NCBI RefSeq assembly: GCF_030818255.1
Contig: NZ_JAUTAG010000001.1
Coordinates: 496,001 to 560,000 of the forward strand
Direction: 5' to 3'
DNA: 64,000 bases
From: Microbacterium sp. SORGH_AS_0969
GTDB taxonomy: Bacteria > Actinomycetota > Actinomycetes > Actinomycetales > Microbacteriaceae
Part shown: in pieces, positions 26,813 through 36,014 of the stretch
How positions within the stretch are numbered: the stretch's first letter is position 1
Layout of the letters: each line of letters begins with the position of its first letter
Translations under genes and position numbers: made by a program
Notes under the pieces: model-generated
What the model was told of the DNA's origin: nothing
Database searches by the model: none
The model's input: the letters and a program-made list of their open reading frames with translations, nothing else

Positions 26813-27330
26813 CGGGTGTCCCGGACGGAGGTCGTGGCGACCCCCGTGTCGTCGAGGCGCGGGGCGCTCCCCCGCCAGAGGACCGTGTTCACGTCGCCGC
26901 TGACGACGAGATCGCCCACCTGCTGGGCGTACACGACGATGCCGTCGCCACTCACGGTGAGCGTCGAGACGTCGTCGAGCACGACCACCGTCGCGAAGCC
27001 CGACACGGTCACGTCGTCGCACGCTCCCTCGACCCGGACGACCTTGCCGTCGTCGGCGATGACGAGACCGGGGGTGCAGGCGACGGTGGTGTCCGCGAGA
27101 GAGATCGCCTCGTCGCGGGTGCGGAGGTTCGACGGGGCCTCGGGCGCGTCGGAGGCGGGCGGCGCGATCACCTCGGGCCGCGGATCGTCCGTGGCCATTT
27201 CGAGAGTCGAGGCGTCGGTGGGCGAGGCGACGGGGCCGGCGGCATCCTTGTCCGTGATGCTCACGGCGCAGCCGGTGAGAGCGGTCAGGGAGAGGCCCAG
27301 GGCCAGAGCGGATGCGGTGATTCTGTGCAT
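26809..27330 (-). CDS. DUF3060-domain lipoprotein
   Basis: 173 residues. Signal peptide with lipobox LTGC (Cys21). A Pro/Asp/Ala linker (about 25-75) leads to a C-terminal beta-rich domain (EGACDDVTVSGFATVVVLDD, TLTVSGDGIVVYA, GDVNTVLW), the pattern of DUF3060, a repeat-strand domain common in actinobacterial exported proteins. Its stop overlaps the DUF4190 gene start, and it begins 1 bp after the OmpA-like gene, so all five genes are one operon. Confidence 0.87.
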   Translation of the reverse strand: MHRITASALALGLSLTALTGCAVSITDKDAAGPVASPTDASTLEMATDDPRPEVIAPPASDAPEAPSNLRTRDEAISLADTTVACTPGLVIADDGKVVRVEGACDDVTVSGFATVVVLDDVSTLTVSGDGIVVYAQQVGDLVVSGDVNTVLWRGSAPRLDDTGVATTSVRDTR

Positions 27331-27331
27331 G

Positions 27332-28537
27332 TCAGCCTCCGAAGGTGGGGACGAGGATCTCGACCCGGCGGTTGAGTTGGCGACCCGCGGGGTTGTCGGC
27401 CCCGTCGATCTCATTGGCGGCGACGGGGCGGGATTCTCCGTACCCTTCCGCCGTCCAGCTGGTGGGCGTCCCCCGCTGACGGAGCGCCTCGACGACGGCC
27501 TGCGCCCGACGCTCGGACAGCACCCGGTTCTCGGCGTCGGTGCCGATGGCATCCGTGTGCCCGGAGACCGTGGCTGCGGGCACCTCGGCCCGCGTCAGCA
27601 GCGACGCGAGGGCGTCGAGCACGCCGGTCGCATCCGGCCGGATCTCCGCGGAGTCGAAGTCGAACAGCACCGCGTCCGAGAGGGTCAGGGTGGTGCCGCA
27701 ACTCGCCACGGGGGCGAGAGCCGCGAGCGGTGGGAAGACCCCGAGCCGCGGCACGGGAGGAAGAGGTGCCACCGCCACCGGCCTGCCGTCGACCCGACCG
27801 GTGCCGTCGCCGAAGTTCTGGATCTCGATGGTGCCGTCGCGGTACGACCCGGACCCGTCACCGAAGTTCTGGATCTCGACCGCTCCGGCGCGGTAGGTCC
27901 CCGATCCGTCGCCGAAGTTCTGGATGCTCCCGTCGCCGCGGGTGCTGTTCCCCGAGCCGTCGCCGAAGATCCGCACCTCTCGGGCCGCATCGCGGTACGT
28001 GCCCGAGCCGTCCCCGAAGTTCTCGATCGCCACGTCACCCGAGGTGTACGACCCCGAGCCGTCGCCGAAGTTCTGGATCTCGACGCCGCCGATCGTCGTC
28101 GACCCCGACCCGTCACCGAAGTTGCGGACGGTGCCGTCGGGCCCGGTATAGCTACCCGAGCCGTCGCCGTACAGCACCGCCGTACCGGCTCCGGCGCTCA
28201 CGCTCTGCCCGGCGTCGCATGGCGCGGAACCGACTGTCACGCCCGGCATCGAGACCAGTGACGACGATGCCTCGATCGTGAAGGCCGAGGCCGAGTCGTC
28301 CAGCAACGCCAGGTCGGGGAGGGTGAACAGCGGCACCGGAGGGAACTCGCCCACGTCGTACCCGGCGACCCGGGCGACGTCCGGCTCGCGCGTGGGCGTG
28401 GCGACCGCGGCCGACGGAGAGGAGGCGGAGACGGATGCCGCCGGCTCCGCGCTGCACCCGACGAGGCCGAGCAGGGCGAGAGCGGCGGAGACGCCGAGCG
28501 CCCGACGGGCCGAGAAGGAGCGGGGGGATCGACTCAT
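27332..28537 (-). CDS. OmpA-family lipoprotein with eight 17-residue repeats
   Basis: 401 residues from the ATG at 28537; 21 further in-frame codons upstream are not needed. Lipobox LVGC (Cys28). Residues about 124-253 hold eight 17-residue repeats of the form GDGSGSYxxxxxxIQNF, a beta-solenoid-like pattern. From about 285 an OmpA/MotB peptidoglycan-binding domain follows: LSDAVLFDFDSAEIRPDA, VSGHTDAIGTDAENRVLSER, and AEGYGESRPVA. Anchored in the membrane by lipid and in peptidoglycan by the OmpA domain, it would span the wall zone. First gene of the operon with the DUF3060, DUF4190, regulator and kinase genes. Confidence 0.9.
   Translation of the reverse strand: MSRSPRSFSARRALGVSAALALLGLVGCSAEPAASVSASSPSAAVATPTREPDVARVAGYDVGEFPPVPLFTLPDLALLDDSASAFTIEASSSLVSMPGVTVGSAPCDAGQSVSAGAGTAVLYGDGSGSYTGPDGTVRNFGDGSGSTTIGGVEIQNFGDGSGSYTSGDVAIENFGDGSGTYRDAAREVRIFGDGSGNSTRGDGSIQNFGDGSGTYRAGAVEIQNFGDGSGSYRDGTIEIQNFGDGTGRVDGRPVAVAPLPPVPRLGVFPPLAALAPVASCGTTLTLSDAVLFDFDSAEIRPDATGVLDALASLLTRAEVPAATVSGHTDAIGTDAENRVLSERRAQAVVEALRQRGTPTSWTAEGYGESRPVAANEIDGADNPAGRQLNRRVEILVPTFGG
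27790..28180. repeat. 51-bp coding repeats in the OmpA-like gene
   Basis: About eight units with a 51-bp period, each carrying a version of CCGTCGCCGAAGTTCTGGAT on the plus strand and encoding a GDGSG...NF unit. The units are diverged at third codon positions and in the variable middle, so the array is older than the rimI repeat. Confidence 0.9.
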
Positions 28538-28616
28538 GGCATCCACCGTATTCACCCGATGTCGCAGGCGTATCGCGGCGGTGTCGCTGTTTCGCGACAA
28601 CCCTCGCGCCGCCGCA

Positions 28617-29120
28617 TCACGGGCGACGAGAGATCGTCACCGTCCGAGGGGCATCCGCGTCGAAGTCGAGCGTGTGCGGCGCGATCTCACCGCAGGCGTT
28701 GTCGACGCCGCGCCCGCCCACCTCGCGGTCGATCTCGATCTCCCACCACGAGTCGGCGAGGTGCTCGGCGACGCCGCGCCCCCACTCCACGATCACCGCA
28801 GAGCCCGCGACGTCGATGTCGAGGTCGTCGAGCTCGACCGCGGCTCCCAGGCGGTACGCGTCGACGTGCACGAGCGGCGTCCCCCCGACCAGCGAGGGGT
28901 GCGTGCGCGCGATCACGAAGGTCGGGCTCTGGACGGGACCGCGGATGCCCAGCCCCTCGCCGATCCCGCGGGTCAGGGTCGTCTTCCCGGCGCCGAGCGG
29001 GCCCGTCAGTACGACGACATCGCCCGGCTCCAGCGCGCGTCCGAGAGCGCGCCCGAGCTCCTCCATCTCGCCCGGGCCGTCGATGCGGCGCTCGCCGAGC
29101 AGCTCCTCGGGCACGCTCAT
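28617..29120 (-). CDS. tsaE: t6A biosynthesis ATPase TsaE
   Basis: 167 residues. Walker A GPLGAGKTT at 40-48, followed by LTRGIGEGLGI and SPTFVIARTH, the standard TsaE opening; WGRGVAEHLADSWWEIEID later in the chain is also typical. Required for the t6A cycle with TsaB/TsaD. It overlaps the alr stop by 4 bp. Its usual downstream neighbour tsaB is displaced by the OmpA operon and the hydrolase gene. Confidence 0.96.
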   Translation of the reverse strand: MSVPEELLGERRIDGPGEMEELGRALGRALEPGDVVVLTGPLGAGKTTLTRGIGEGLGIRGPVQSPTFVIARTHPSLVGGTPLVHVDAYRLGAAVELDDLDIDVAGSAVIVEWGRGVAEHLADSWWEIEIDREVGGRGVDNACGEIAPHTLDFDADAPRTVTISRRP

Positions 29121-30238
29121 GCGCCGACCTCCCGACGAGGCACGCGGGCACCGATCCGTGTGACGATCTCGTAGTCGATCGTGTCGGCGGCGTCGGCCCA
29201 GTCGCGAGCCGCCGGGACGCCCAGCGTCGGGTCGCCGAACAGCACGACCTCGTCGCCGACCGCGACGGGATGATCGCCGACGTCGACGACGAACTGGTCC
29301 ATCGCGATGCGTCCGGCGACCGTGAAGCGGCGCCCTCCGATCACGACGGGACCTCGGTCCGAAGCCTGTCGGGGCACACCGTCCGCGTAGCCGAGGGGCA
29401 CGAGCGCGAGGGTCGTGTCGCGCTCCGTGCGGTAGGCGTAGCCGTACGACACCCCTGTCCCCGCCGGAACGCGGCGAACGGCCGACACCGCTCCGCGCAG
29501 GGTCATGGCCGGGCGCAGGCCCAGATCCGCCGATGTGCGGTCGTGGAACGGCGAGATGCCGTAGATGCCGATGCCGATGCGCACGGCGTTCAGACGCGTC
29601 TGCGGGAGCGCGATGGCGGCGTGCGTCGCGGCGATGTGCCGGAGCGGCGGATGCAGACCCGCGGATGCCGCGAGAACGACGCCCTCCTCGAAGCGAGCGA
29701 GCGCGGCGAGATCGTCCGCCTCGCTCGTGTTCGACAGGTGCGAGAACAGCCCGACCACGCGCAGCCGTCCGATGCGCTCGAGGCGCGCAGCCTCGGCGAA
29801 AACGGTTCGCCAGTCGGCGGGCGCGACGCCGTTACGCGAGAGGCCCGTCTCGATCTTGAGGTGCACCGCCGCGGGGCGGTCGCCCTGAGCCGACTCGGCC
29901 GCACGCAGCAGCTGGTCGATGTCGGAGATCCCGAGCTCGATGTCGTGGCGCACCGCCTCGACGAAGGACGCCCCCGGCGCGTGCAGCCACGCGAACAACG
30001 GCGCGTGGATCCCGGACCGGCGCAGAGCGAGAGCCTCGTCGATGTCGGACACGCCGATCCGCGTCGCTCCCCCGCGCAGGGCGGCTGCCGCCGCGCGGTG
30101 CGCCCCGTGTCCATACCCCTCGGCTTTGACGACCGCGATGACATCGACCCCGGTGAGGCGTCGGAGGTGTCGGACGTTCTCCGCGATCGCGTCCACGTCG
30201 ATGAGGGCTTCGCGGAGCACTCCCGGTGCCATTCTCAT
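29117..30238 (-). CDS. alr: alanine racemase
   Basis: 373 residues. PLP enzyme making D-alanine for peptidoglycan. PLP lysine Lys38 in VIAVVKAEGYGHG; the second catalytic residue, a Tyr, lies in GVSYGYAYRTERDT; substrate region GYADGVPR and MDQFVVDVGDHP are conserved. The ATG at 30238 overlaps the acpS stop (ATGA); an ATG two codons later is possible. Part of acpS-alr-tsaE. Confidence 0.97.
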   Translation of the reverse strand: MRMAPGVLREALIDVDAIAENVRHLRRLTGVDVIAVVKAEGYGHGAHRAAAAALRGGATRIGVSDIDEALALRRSGIHAPLFAWLHAPGASFVEAVRHDIELGISDIDQLLRAAESAQGDRPAAVHLKIETGLSRNGVAPADWRTVFAEAARLERIGRLRVVGLFSHLSNTSEADDLAALARFEEGVVLAASAGLHPPLRHIAATHAAIALPQTRLNAVRIGIGIYGISPFHDRTSADLGLRPAMTLRGAVSAVRRVPAGTGVSYGYAYRTERDTTLALVPLGYADGVPRQASDRGPVVIGGRRFTVAGRIAMDQFVVDVGDHPVAVGDEVVLFGDPTLGVPAARDWADAADTIDYEIVTRIGARVPRREVGA

Positions 30239-30615
30239 GCGGTGTCTCCTGGAGGGGTCTGCGTTGCGGCTTCGGCGATCACGTACGCGGTGGCGAGCCC
30301 CGCGTCGTGCGACATCGACAGGTGCAGCACCGTGATTCCGCGGGCCGCGATCGTGTCGGCGGTCTCACCGCTCAGGGCGAAGACGGGGCGACCCGAAGGC
30401 TCGGACGCGACCTCGATGTCGGTCCAGTACACGCCGTCCGAGCCACCGAGGGCCTTGATCAGCGCCTCCTTTGCGGCGTACCGGGCGGCAAGCGACCGTG
30501 GTTTGAGGACACGCTCCGCGGGCGCGAAGAGGCGGGGCAGCAGCCGCGGGGTCCGCGCCAGCTGCTCCTCGAAACGGGGCACGTCGACCAGGTCGACGCC
30601 GATTCCGACGATCAT
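30235..30615 (-). CDS. acpS: holo-[acyl-carrier-protein] synthase
   Basis: 126 residues from the ATG that gives the family N-terminus MIVGIGVDLVDVPRF; the Asp and the Glu in RYAAKEALIKALG bind magnesium and CoA. It transfers 4'-phosphopantetheine from CoA to ACP. SMSHDAGLATAYVI near the end is also typical. A 25-codon in-frame extension overlaps the glmS terminator and is rejected. First gene of acpS-alr-tsaE. Confidence 0.95.
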   Translation of the reverse strand: MIVGIGVDLVDVPRFEEQLARTPRLLPRLFAPAERVLKPRSLAARYAAKEALIKALGGSDGVYWTDIEVASEPSGRPVFALSGETADTIAARGITVLHLSMSHDAGLATAYVIAEAATQTPPGDTA

Positions 30616-30668
30616 GCACTCTCCCCTCCTGGCAATCCTGTCCATTCTGCCCGGTCGCCGCGACGAGA

Positions 30669-30700
30669 AAGGGGCCGGATGCCACGGCATCCGGCCCCTT
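30669..30700 (-). terminator. glmS terminator hairpin
   Basis: Perfect 15-bp inverted repeat (AAGGGGCCGGATGCC and its complement) with a 2-nt centre, 14 bp after the glmS stop; the minus strand continues TCTCG after CCCCTT. The arms again contain GGATGCC/GGCATCC. Confidence 0.8.
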
Positions 30701-30713
30701 CTCCCGATCCGGC

Positions 30714-32564
30714 TTACTCGACCGTGACGGACTTCGCGAGGTTACGCGGCTGGTCCACGTCGAGGCCCTTGGCCTCGGCCAGGCCCATGGCGAAGATGTG
30801 CAGCGGCACCACGGCCAGCAGCGGCTCGAAGAGCGGAGCGGCGAGCGGGATGCGCAGCACCTCGTCGGCGGCGGGCAGCACCGCGACATCGCCCTCCTCG
30901 GCGATCGCGATCACGCGGGCACCGCGAGCACGGATCTCTTCGATGTTCGAGACGACCTTCTTGTGCATCTCGCCCGAGCCGCGCGGGCTCGGGACGACGA
31001 CGAAGACCGGCTGGCCGGGCTCGATGAGCGCGATCGGGCCGTGCTTGAGCTCACCGGCCGCGAAGCCCTCGGCGTGGATGTACGCCAGCTCCTTGAGCTT
31101 CAGCGCACCCTCGAGCGCGATGGGGTATCCGACGTTCCGCCCGAGGAAGAGGACCGAGCGGGTGTCGGCCATCCAGTGGGCGAGCTGCTCGATGCGCGCC
31201 TGCTCGGTCTCCAGCACGCGGGCGATCTTGCCCGGCACCGCCTCGAGCTCGGTGACGGCCTCGACGGCGACCATGGGGTCGATCGCCCCGCGAACCCGAC
31301 CGACGTGCAGGGCCAGCAGGTACAGCGCGGTGATCTGCGCGACGAAGGCCTTGGTGGAGGCCACGGCGACCTCGGGGCCGGCGTGCGTGTAGACGATGGC
31401 ATCCGACTCGCGCGGGATGGTGGCACCCTGCGTGTTGCAGATCGACAGGGTCTTCGCGCCGCGCGAGCGCGCGTACTTCACGGCCATGAGGGTGTCCATC
31501 GTCTCGCCGGACTGGCTGATCGAGACGACGAGGGTGCGCGGGGAGAGCACCGGATCGCGGTAGCGGAACTCGTGCGCGAGCTCGACGTCGACGGGCACCC
31601 GCGTCCACGTCTCGAGCGCGTACTTGCCGACCATGCCGGCGTATGCGGCAGTGCCGCACGCGATGACGAGGATCCGGTCGATGTCCGCGAGGAACTCGTC
31701 GAGCCCGTCGAGCTCGGGGATCTCGACGCGACCCTCGTGGATGCGACCGCGCAGCGTGTTGGCGACGGCCTCGGGCTCCTCGGAGACCTCCTTGGCCATG
31801 AACGACGACCAGCCGCCCTTCTCTGCCGCGGACGCGTCCCAGGTGACCTCGAACGCCTCGACCTCGACGGGAGCGCCCGAGAAGTCGGTGACCTCGACGC
31901 CGTCGGGGGTGATGGCGACGATCTCGTCCTGGCCGATCGCGAGGGCGTTGCGGGTGTGCTCGACGAAGGCGGCGACGTCGGAGCCGAGGAAGTTCTCGCC
32001 CTCGCCGAGGCCAATGACGAGCGGCGAGTTGCGCCGGGCGCCGACGACGAGACCCGGGTGGTCCTCGTGCATCGCGAGGAGCGTGTACGCCCCCTCGAGG
32101 CGCGACACGACGGAGCGGAACGCCTGCACCAGGTCCTTGGTCCGGGCGTACTCCCGGCCGATCATGACCGCGGCGACCTCGGTGTCGGTCTCGCTGCGAA
32201 ACGCGAAGCCGTCGCCCACGAGCTCGCTCTTGAGCTCGGCGAAGTTCTCGATGATGCCGTTGTGGATGACGGCGAGCTTGTCATCGTCGGCCAGGTGCGG
32301 GTGCGCGTTTGCGTCCGTCGGGCCGCCGTGGGTGGCCCAGCGGGTGTGACCGATACCGGTCGTGCCATTCGGCATCGGCGAGGCTTCCAGGTCGTCGCGC
32401 AGCACGGCGAGCTTTCCCGCGCGCTTGCGCATGCCGAGGCCCCCGTCGCCGTCGATCACGGCGATGCCCGCGGAGTCGTAGCCCCGGTATTCCAGCCGCG
32501 ACAGACCCGCGAGAAGGATGTCCTGGCTCTGCCGAGGACCCACGTAACCGATGATTCCGCACAT
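30714..32564 (-). CDS. glmS: glutamine--fructose-6-phosphate aminotransferase (isomerizing)
   Basis: 616 residues. Makes glucosamine-6-phosphate, the first step to UDP-GlcNAc. N-terminal glutaminase with nucleophile Cys2 (MCGIIGYVG) and GHTRWATHGGPTDANAHPH; two SIS sugar-isomerase domains (SISQSGETMDTLMA; FLGRNVGYPIALEGALKLKE quoted whole at 20); C-terminal end LAKSVTVE. GlmM, the next enzyme, is encoded about 2 kb away. It lies 54 bp after coaA. Confidence 0.98.
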   Translation of the reverse strand: MCGIIGYVGPRQSQDILLAGLSRLEYRGYDSAGIAVIDGDGGLGMRKRAGKLAVLRDDLEASPMPNGTTGIGHTRWATHGGPTDANAHPHLADDDKLAVIHNGIIENFAELKSELVGDGFAFRSETDTEVAAVMIGREYARTKDLVQAFRSVVSRLEGAYTLLAMHEDHPGLVVGARRNSPLVIGLGEGENFLGSDVAAFVEHTRNALAIGQDEIVAITPDGVEVTDFSGAPVEVEAFEVTWDASAAEKGGWSSFMAKEVSEEPEAVANTLRGRIHEGRVEIPELDGLDEFLADIDRILVIACGTAAYAGMVGKYALETWTRVPVDVELAHEFRYRDPVLSPRTLVVSISQSGETMDTLMAVKYARSRGAKTLSICNTQGATIPRESDAIVYTHAGPEVAVASTKAFVAQITALYLLALHVGRVRGAIDPMVAVEAVTELEAVPGKIARVLETEQARIEQLAHWMADTRSVLFLGRNVGYPIALEGALKLKELAYIHAEGFAAGELKHGPIALIEPGQPVFVVVPSPRGSGEMHKKVVSNIEEIRARGARVIAIAEEGDVAVLPAADEVLRIPLAAPLFEPLLAVVPLHIFAMGLAEAKGLDVDQPRNLAKSVTVE

Positions 32565-32618
32565 AGCTTCCGAGTCTACGGGGCCGCGCCTGAACGAACT
32601 CCCGTCGGGCGGGAGGGG

Positions 32619-33563
32619 TCAGAGCTTGCGCAGCAGCACCGACTCGACCGTGTGGTCGGCACCCTTCTGCAGGACGAGCTTCGCGCGGTGCCGCGTGGGC
32701 AGGACGTTCTCCTCGAGGTTGGGGAGGTTGATCTCGCGCCAGAAACCGAGCGCCCGCTCGACCGCCTCTTCGTCGCTGATGTCCGCGAAGACGCGGAAGA
32801 ACGATGACGGGTTCGTGAAGGCGTTGTCGCGCAGCGCCAGGAAGCGGTCGACGTACCAGCGCTCGATGTGGGCGGCATCGGCGTCGACGTAGATCGAGAA
32901 GTCGAACAGGTCGCTGACCGCGACCTCGTTCGGCGAGGGCGGCGGCTGCAGCACGTTGAGCCCCTCCACGATGACGACGTCCGGGCGGTGCACGGTGACG
33001 TGCGCATCGGGCATGATGTCGTACCGCACGTGGGAGTAGAACGGAGCGCGCGCCTCCTCGGCCCCCGACTTCACCTCGCTGAGGAACTCGACGAGAGCTC
33101 GCCGGTCGTAGGACTCCGGGAATCCCTTCCGGTCCATGAGGCCCCGCCGCTCGAGCTCGGCGTTCGGATAGAGGAAGCCGTCCGTGGTCACCAACTCGAC
33201 CCGCGGGGTGTCGGGCCAGCGACTCATCAGCTCGCGCAGCAGGCGCGCGATGGTGGACTTGCCCACCGCCACCGATCCGGCGACCCCGATGACGAACGGT
33301 GTCGTGGCATCCGGTTCTCCCAGGAAGGCGCTCGTGTCGGCCCCCAGTCGCCGCGTGGCGCGCGCGTAGAGGCTCAGCAGGCGACTCAACGGCAGATAGA
33401 CCTCGGCGACCTCGCGCTGGTCGAGCCGGTCGCCGATGCCGCGCAACTGCACCACCTCGGTCTCGGTGAGGGGCTGTTCGATCCCCCCGGCCATGCGGGC
33501 CCACTCGGCTCGATCGATCTGTCGATAGGGGCTCAGCGACGGTGCGGCGGCGGTCTCGGACAC
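32619..33563 (-). CDS. coaA: pantothenate kinase, type I
   Basis: 314 residues. ATP-dependent phosphorylation of pantothenate, the first step of CoA synthesis. P-loop [12 protein letters not shown] near residue 92-103, substrate segment [27 protein letters not shown], and [20 protein letters not shown]. Usual length for bacterial CoaA, which is feedback-inhibited by CoA. Probably cotranscribed with glmS. Confidence 0.97.
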   Translation of the reverse strand: MSETAAAPSLSPYRQIDRAEWARMAGGIEQPLTETEVVQLRGIGDRLDQREVAEVYLPLSRLLSLYARATRRLGADTSAFLGEPDATTPFVIGVAGSVAVGKSTIARLLRELMSRWPDTPRVELVTTDGFLYPNAELERRGLMDRKGFPESYDRRALVEFLSEVKSGAEEARAPFYSHVRYDIMPDAHVTVHRPDVVIVEGLNVLQPPPSPNEVAVSDLFDFSIYVDADAAHIERWYVDRFLALRDNAFTNPSSFFRVFADISDEEAVERALGFWREINLPNLEENVLPTRHRAKLVLQKGADHTVESVLLRKL

Positions 33564-33614
33564 GCGGCAATGCTACTCGCGGGCCGATCGGTGCCTTCCC
33601 ACTACGCTCGGACC

Positions 33615-34544
33615 GTGCGTCTCGGAGTCCTCGACATCGGCTCGAACACGGTCCACCTGCTCGTCGCCAACGCGCGAGCCGGGGGCCGTCCCACAGCCAC
33701 CACGTCCCATCGCTCGGTACTGCGCCTCATGCGCTACCTGCAGCCCGACGGGTCGATCTCGCCCGAGGGAGTGAAGGGACTCGTGGATGCCGTCGCCGCG
33801 GCCCGCGCGACGGCTGAGGCCGAGGGCGTCGACGAGCTCCTCGCGACGGCGACGTCGGCGGTCCGCGAGGCGACCAACGGCGACGCCGTGATCGCGCGGA
33901 TCGAGGAAGCCCTCGGCCAGCCGCTGCAGGTGCTCGGCGGCGAGACCGAGGCGCGCTTCACCTATCTCGCAGTGCGGCGCTGGTTCGGGTGGTCGGCGGG
34001 ACAGATCCTGCTGTTCGACATCGGCGGCGGATCGCTCGAGATCGCCGGCGGTGCCGACGAGCTGCCCGGTCTCGCGGAGTCGGTCCCGCTCGGCGCGGGA
34101 CGCTCGACCGTGCAGTTCCTCCCCCACGATCCGCCCAGCGCCGACGAGATCGACGCGCTGCGCCAGCACGCCATGTCGGTCTTGGCACCGGTGGCCGAAC
34201 GTTTCGCCGCGCTCCCCCGACCCGACCACGTGGTGGGGTCGTCGAAGGCGATCCGCTCTCTCGCGAAGCTCGCGGGGTACCCGGTGCCGGGCTGGTCGGG
34301 GATCGACCGCATGGTCCTGCCCCGCCGGCAGCTGAAGGACTGGATCCCGCGTCTCGCGCAGATTCCCGCCGACGCGCGCGAGGCACTGCCCGGCATCACC
34401 GCGGATCGGACGTTCCAGATCGTCGCCGCCGCGATCGTGGTTGAGCGCGCGATGAAGGCCATGGACGTCGAAGAGCTCGAGGTCTCACCCTGGGCTCTGC
34501 GCGAGGGCGTGCTGCTGCGCTACATCGAGTCGCTGGAGTACTGA
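33615..34544 (+). CDS. Ppx/GppA family phosphatase
   Basis: 309 residues from a GTG. ASKHA fold: phosphate loop 1 GVLDIGSNTVHLLV at the N-terminus, ATSAVREATNG, the family motif LLFDIGGGSLEIAGG, and VGSSKAIRSLAKLAG. This is the short actinobacterial form, exopolyphosphatase/guanosine-pentaphosphate hydrolase-like and lacking the C-terminal HD domain. The substrate, polyphosphate or pppGpp, cannot be decided. It lies on the plus strand between coaA and glmM. Confidence 0.92.
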   Translation: MRLGVLDIGSNTVHLLVANARAGGRPTATTSHRSVLRLMRYLQPDGSISPEGVKGLVDAVAAARATAEAEGVDELLATATSAVREATNGDAVIARIEEALGQPLQVLGGETEARFTYLAVRRWFGWSAGQILLFDIGGGSLEIAGGADELPGLAESVPLGAGRSTVQFLPHDPPSADEIDALRQHAMSVLAPVAERFAALPRPDHVVGSSKAIRSLAKLAGYPVPGWSGIDRMVLPRRQLKDWIPRLAQIPADAREALPGITADRTFQIVAAAIVVERAMKAMDVEELEVSPWALREGVLLRYIESLEY

Positions 34545-34574
34545 ACGACGAAGGCTCAGCGACTCCGATGAATC

Positions 34575-34601
34575 GAGGTCCCTGAGCCTGTCGAAGGGAC
34601 C
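34575..34601. repeat. 27-bp dispersed repeat, copy 2, forming a hairpin between ppx and glmM
   Basis: Exact inverted copy of 22675-22701. Outer arms GGTCCCT (34577-34583) and AGGGACC (34595-34601) pair around an 11-nt loop, so it can act as a terminator between the convergent phosphatase and glmM genes. Confidence 0.8.
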
Positions 34602-34644
34602 GGACGCGCGCGGAGGTTCTCGAACTCGTCGAGGGGACGAGCGC

Positions 34645-36000
34645 CTACAGCGCGAGGCGCTCCCGCACGACGTCGGCGAGCCGGTCGGCGTGGGCCCGAG
34701 CGACATCCTCCGACGCCGCCTCCACCATCACGCGGACCAGCGGTTCGGTCCCCGAGGCGCGCAGCAGCACGCGCCCGGAGTCGCCGAGCTCGGCCGTCGA
34801 CGCGGCGACCGCCGCTTGCACGCCCTCATCGCCGACACCGTCGCGGTCGACACCGCGGACGTTCACGAGCACCTGCGGGTACACCGTCATCAGCGACGCC
34901 AGTTCGGCGAGGGTCTTCCCCTGCCGCGCCATCTCGGCGACGACGTGCAGACCCGTCAGCAGTCCGTCGCCGGTCGTGGCGAAGTCGCTCATGATGACGT
35001 GCCCCGACTGCTCGCCGCCGAGGGAGTATCCGCCCTCGTTCATGGCCTCGAGCACGTAGCGGTCTCCGACGCCGGTCTGGAGGACCCGGATGCCATGGGC
35101 CTCCATCGCCCGGTGGAGACCGAGGTTGCTCATGACGGTTGCGACGAGCGTGTCGTCGACGAGCGTCCCACGCTCCTTCATCGCGACCGCGAGGATCGCC
35201 ATGATCTGGTCGCCGTCGACGACGTTGCCCTGCGCGTCCACGGCGAGGCAGCGGTCGGCGTCCCCGTCGTGGGCGATGCCGACGTCGGCGCCGAGGCGCA
35301 CGACGGTCTCGGCGAGCACGTCGAGGTGCGTCGAGCCGACGCCGTCGTTGATGTTCAGTCCGTCGGGGTCGGCGCCGATCACGGTGACCGTCGCGCCGGC
35401 GTCCTTGAACGTCTCGGGAGAGACACCGGCGGCTGCTCCGTGCGCGCAGTCGAGGACGACATGGATGCCGTCGAGCGGGTGCGGCAGCGAGCCCAGCAGG
35501 TGCAGCACATACCTGTCCTCGGCATCCGCGAAGCGACGGATACGGCCGACACCGGCGCCCGTGGGCTGCAGACGCTCCCCCTCGAGAGCGCGCTCGATGC
35601 GCTGCTCGACGATGTCGGGGAGCTTGGTGCCGCCACGGGCGAAGATCTTGATCCCGTTGTCGGGAGCGGGGTTGTGCGAGGCCGAGACCATCACGCCGAA
35701 GTCGGCGTCACGGTCGGCGATGAGGAACGCGGTAGCGGGGGTCGGGATGACGCCGGCGTCGAGGACGTCGACACCGGAGGAAGCCAGCCCTGCGGAGACC
35801 GCGGCTGCGAGGAACTCCCCCGAGACGCGAGGATCGCGCGCGACGACGGCCGTGAGGCGACGCCCCTCGGCCTTGCGCGCCTCCGCAGAACGGCCCTGGC
35901 CCAGGACGACGGCAGTCGCCTGGGCCAGGTGCAACGCGAGCTCGGCGGTGAGGAGGCCGTTGGCCAGCCCCCGCACCCCGTCCGTGCCAAAAAGAGGCAT
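34645..36000 (-). CDS. glmM: phosphoglucosamine mutase
   Basis: 451 residues. Converts glucosamine-6-phosphate to glucosamine-1-phosphate. N-terminus [13 protein letters not shown]; phosphoserine Ser108 in VMVSASHNP; metal-binding [14 protein letters not shown]; sugar-binding [12 protein letters not shown]; phosphate-binding [16 protein letters not shown]. All four catalytic segments are intact. It starts 14 bp after rpsI, so rplM-rpsI-glmM is probably one operon. Confidence 0.98.
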   Translation of the reverse strand: MPLFGTDGVRGLANGLLTAELALHLAQATAVVLGQGRSAEARKAEGRRLTAVVARDPRVSGEFLAAAVSAGLASSGVDVLDAGVIPTPATAFLIADRDADFGVMVSASHNPAPDNGIKIFARGGTKLPDIVEQRIERALEGERLQPTGAGVGRIRRFADAEDRYVLHLLGSLPHPLDGIHVVLDCAHGAAAGVSPETFKDAGATVTVIGADPDGLNINDGVGSTHLDVLAETVVRLGADVGIAHDGDADRCLAVDAQGNVVDGDQIMAILAVAMKERGTLVDDTLVATVMSNLGLHRAMEAHGIRVLQTGVGDRYVLEAMNEGGYSLGGEQSGHVIMSDFATTGDGLLTGLHVVAEMARQGKTLAELASLMTVYPQVLVNVRGVDRDGVGDEGVQAAVAASTAELGDSGRVLLRASGTEPLVRVMVEAASEDVARAHADRLADVVRERLAL

Positions 36001-36014
36001 ACGGAGTTTCGAAC

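Noticed and set aside
32565..32618. glmS ribozyme/riboswitch
   Set aside because: Only 54 bp separate coaA and glmS, too short for the ribozyme, which is known mainly from Firmicutes.
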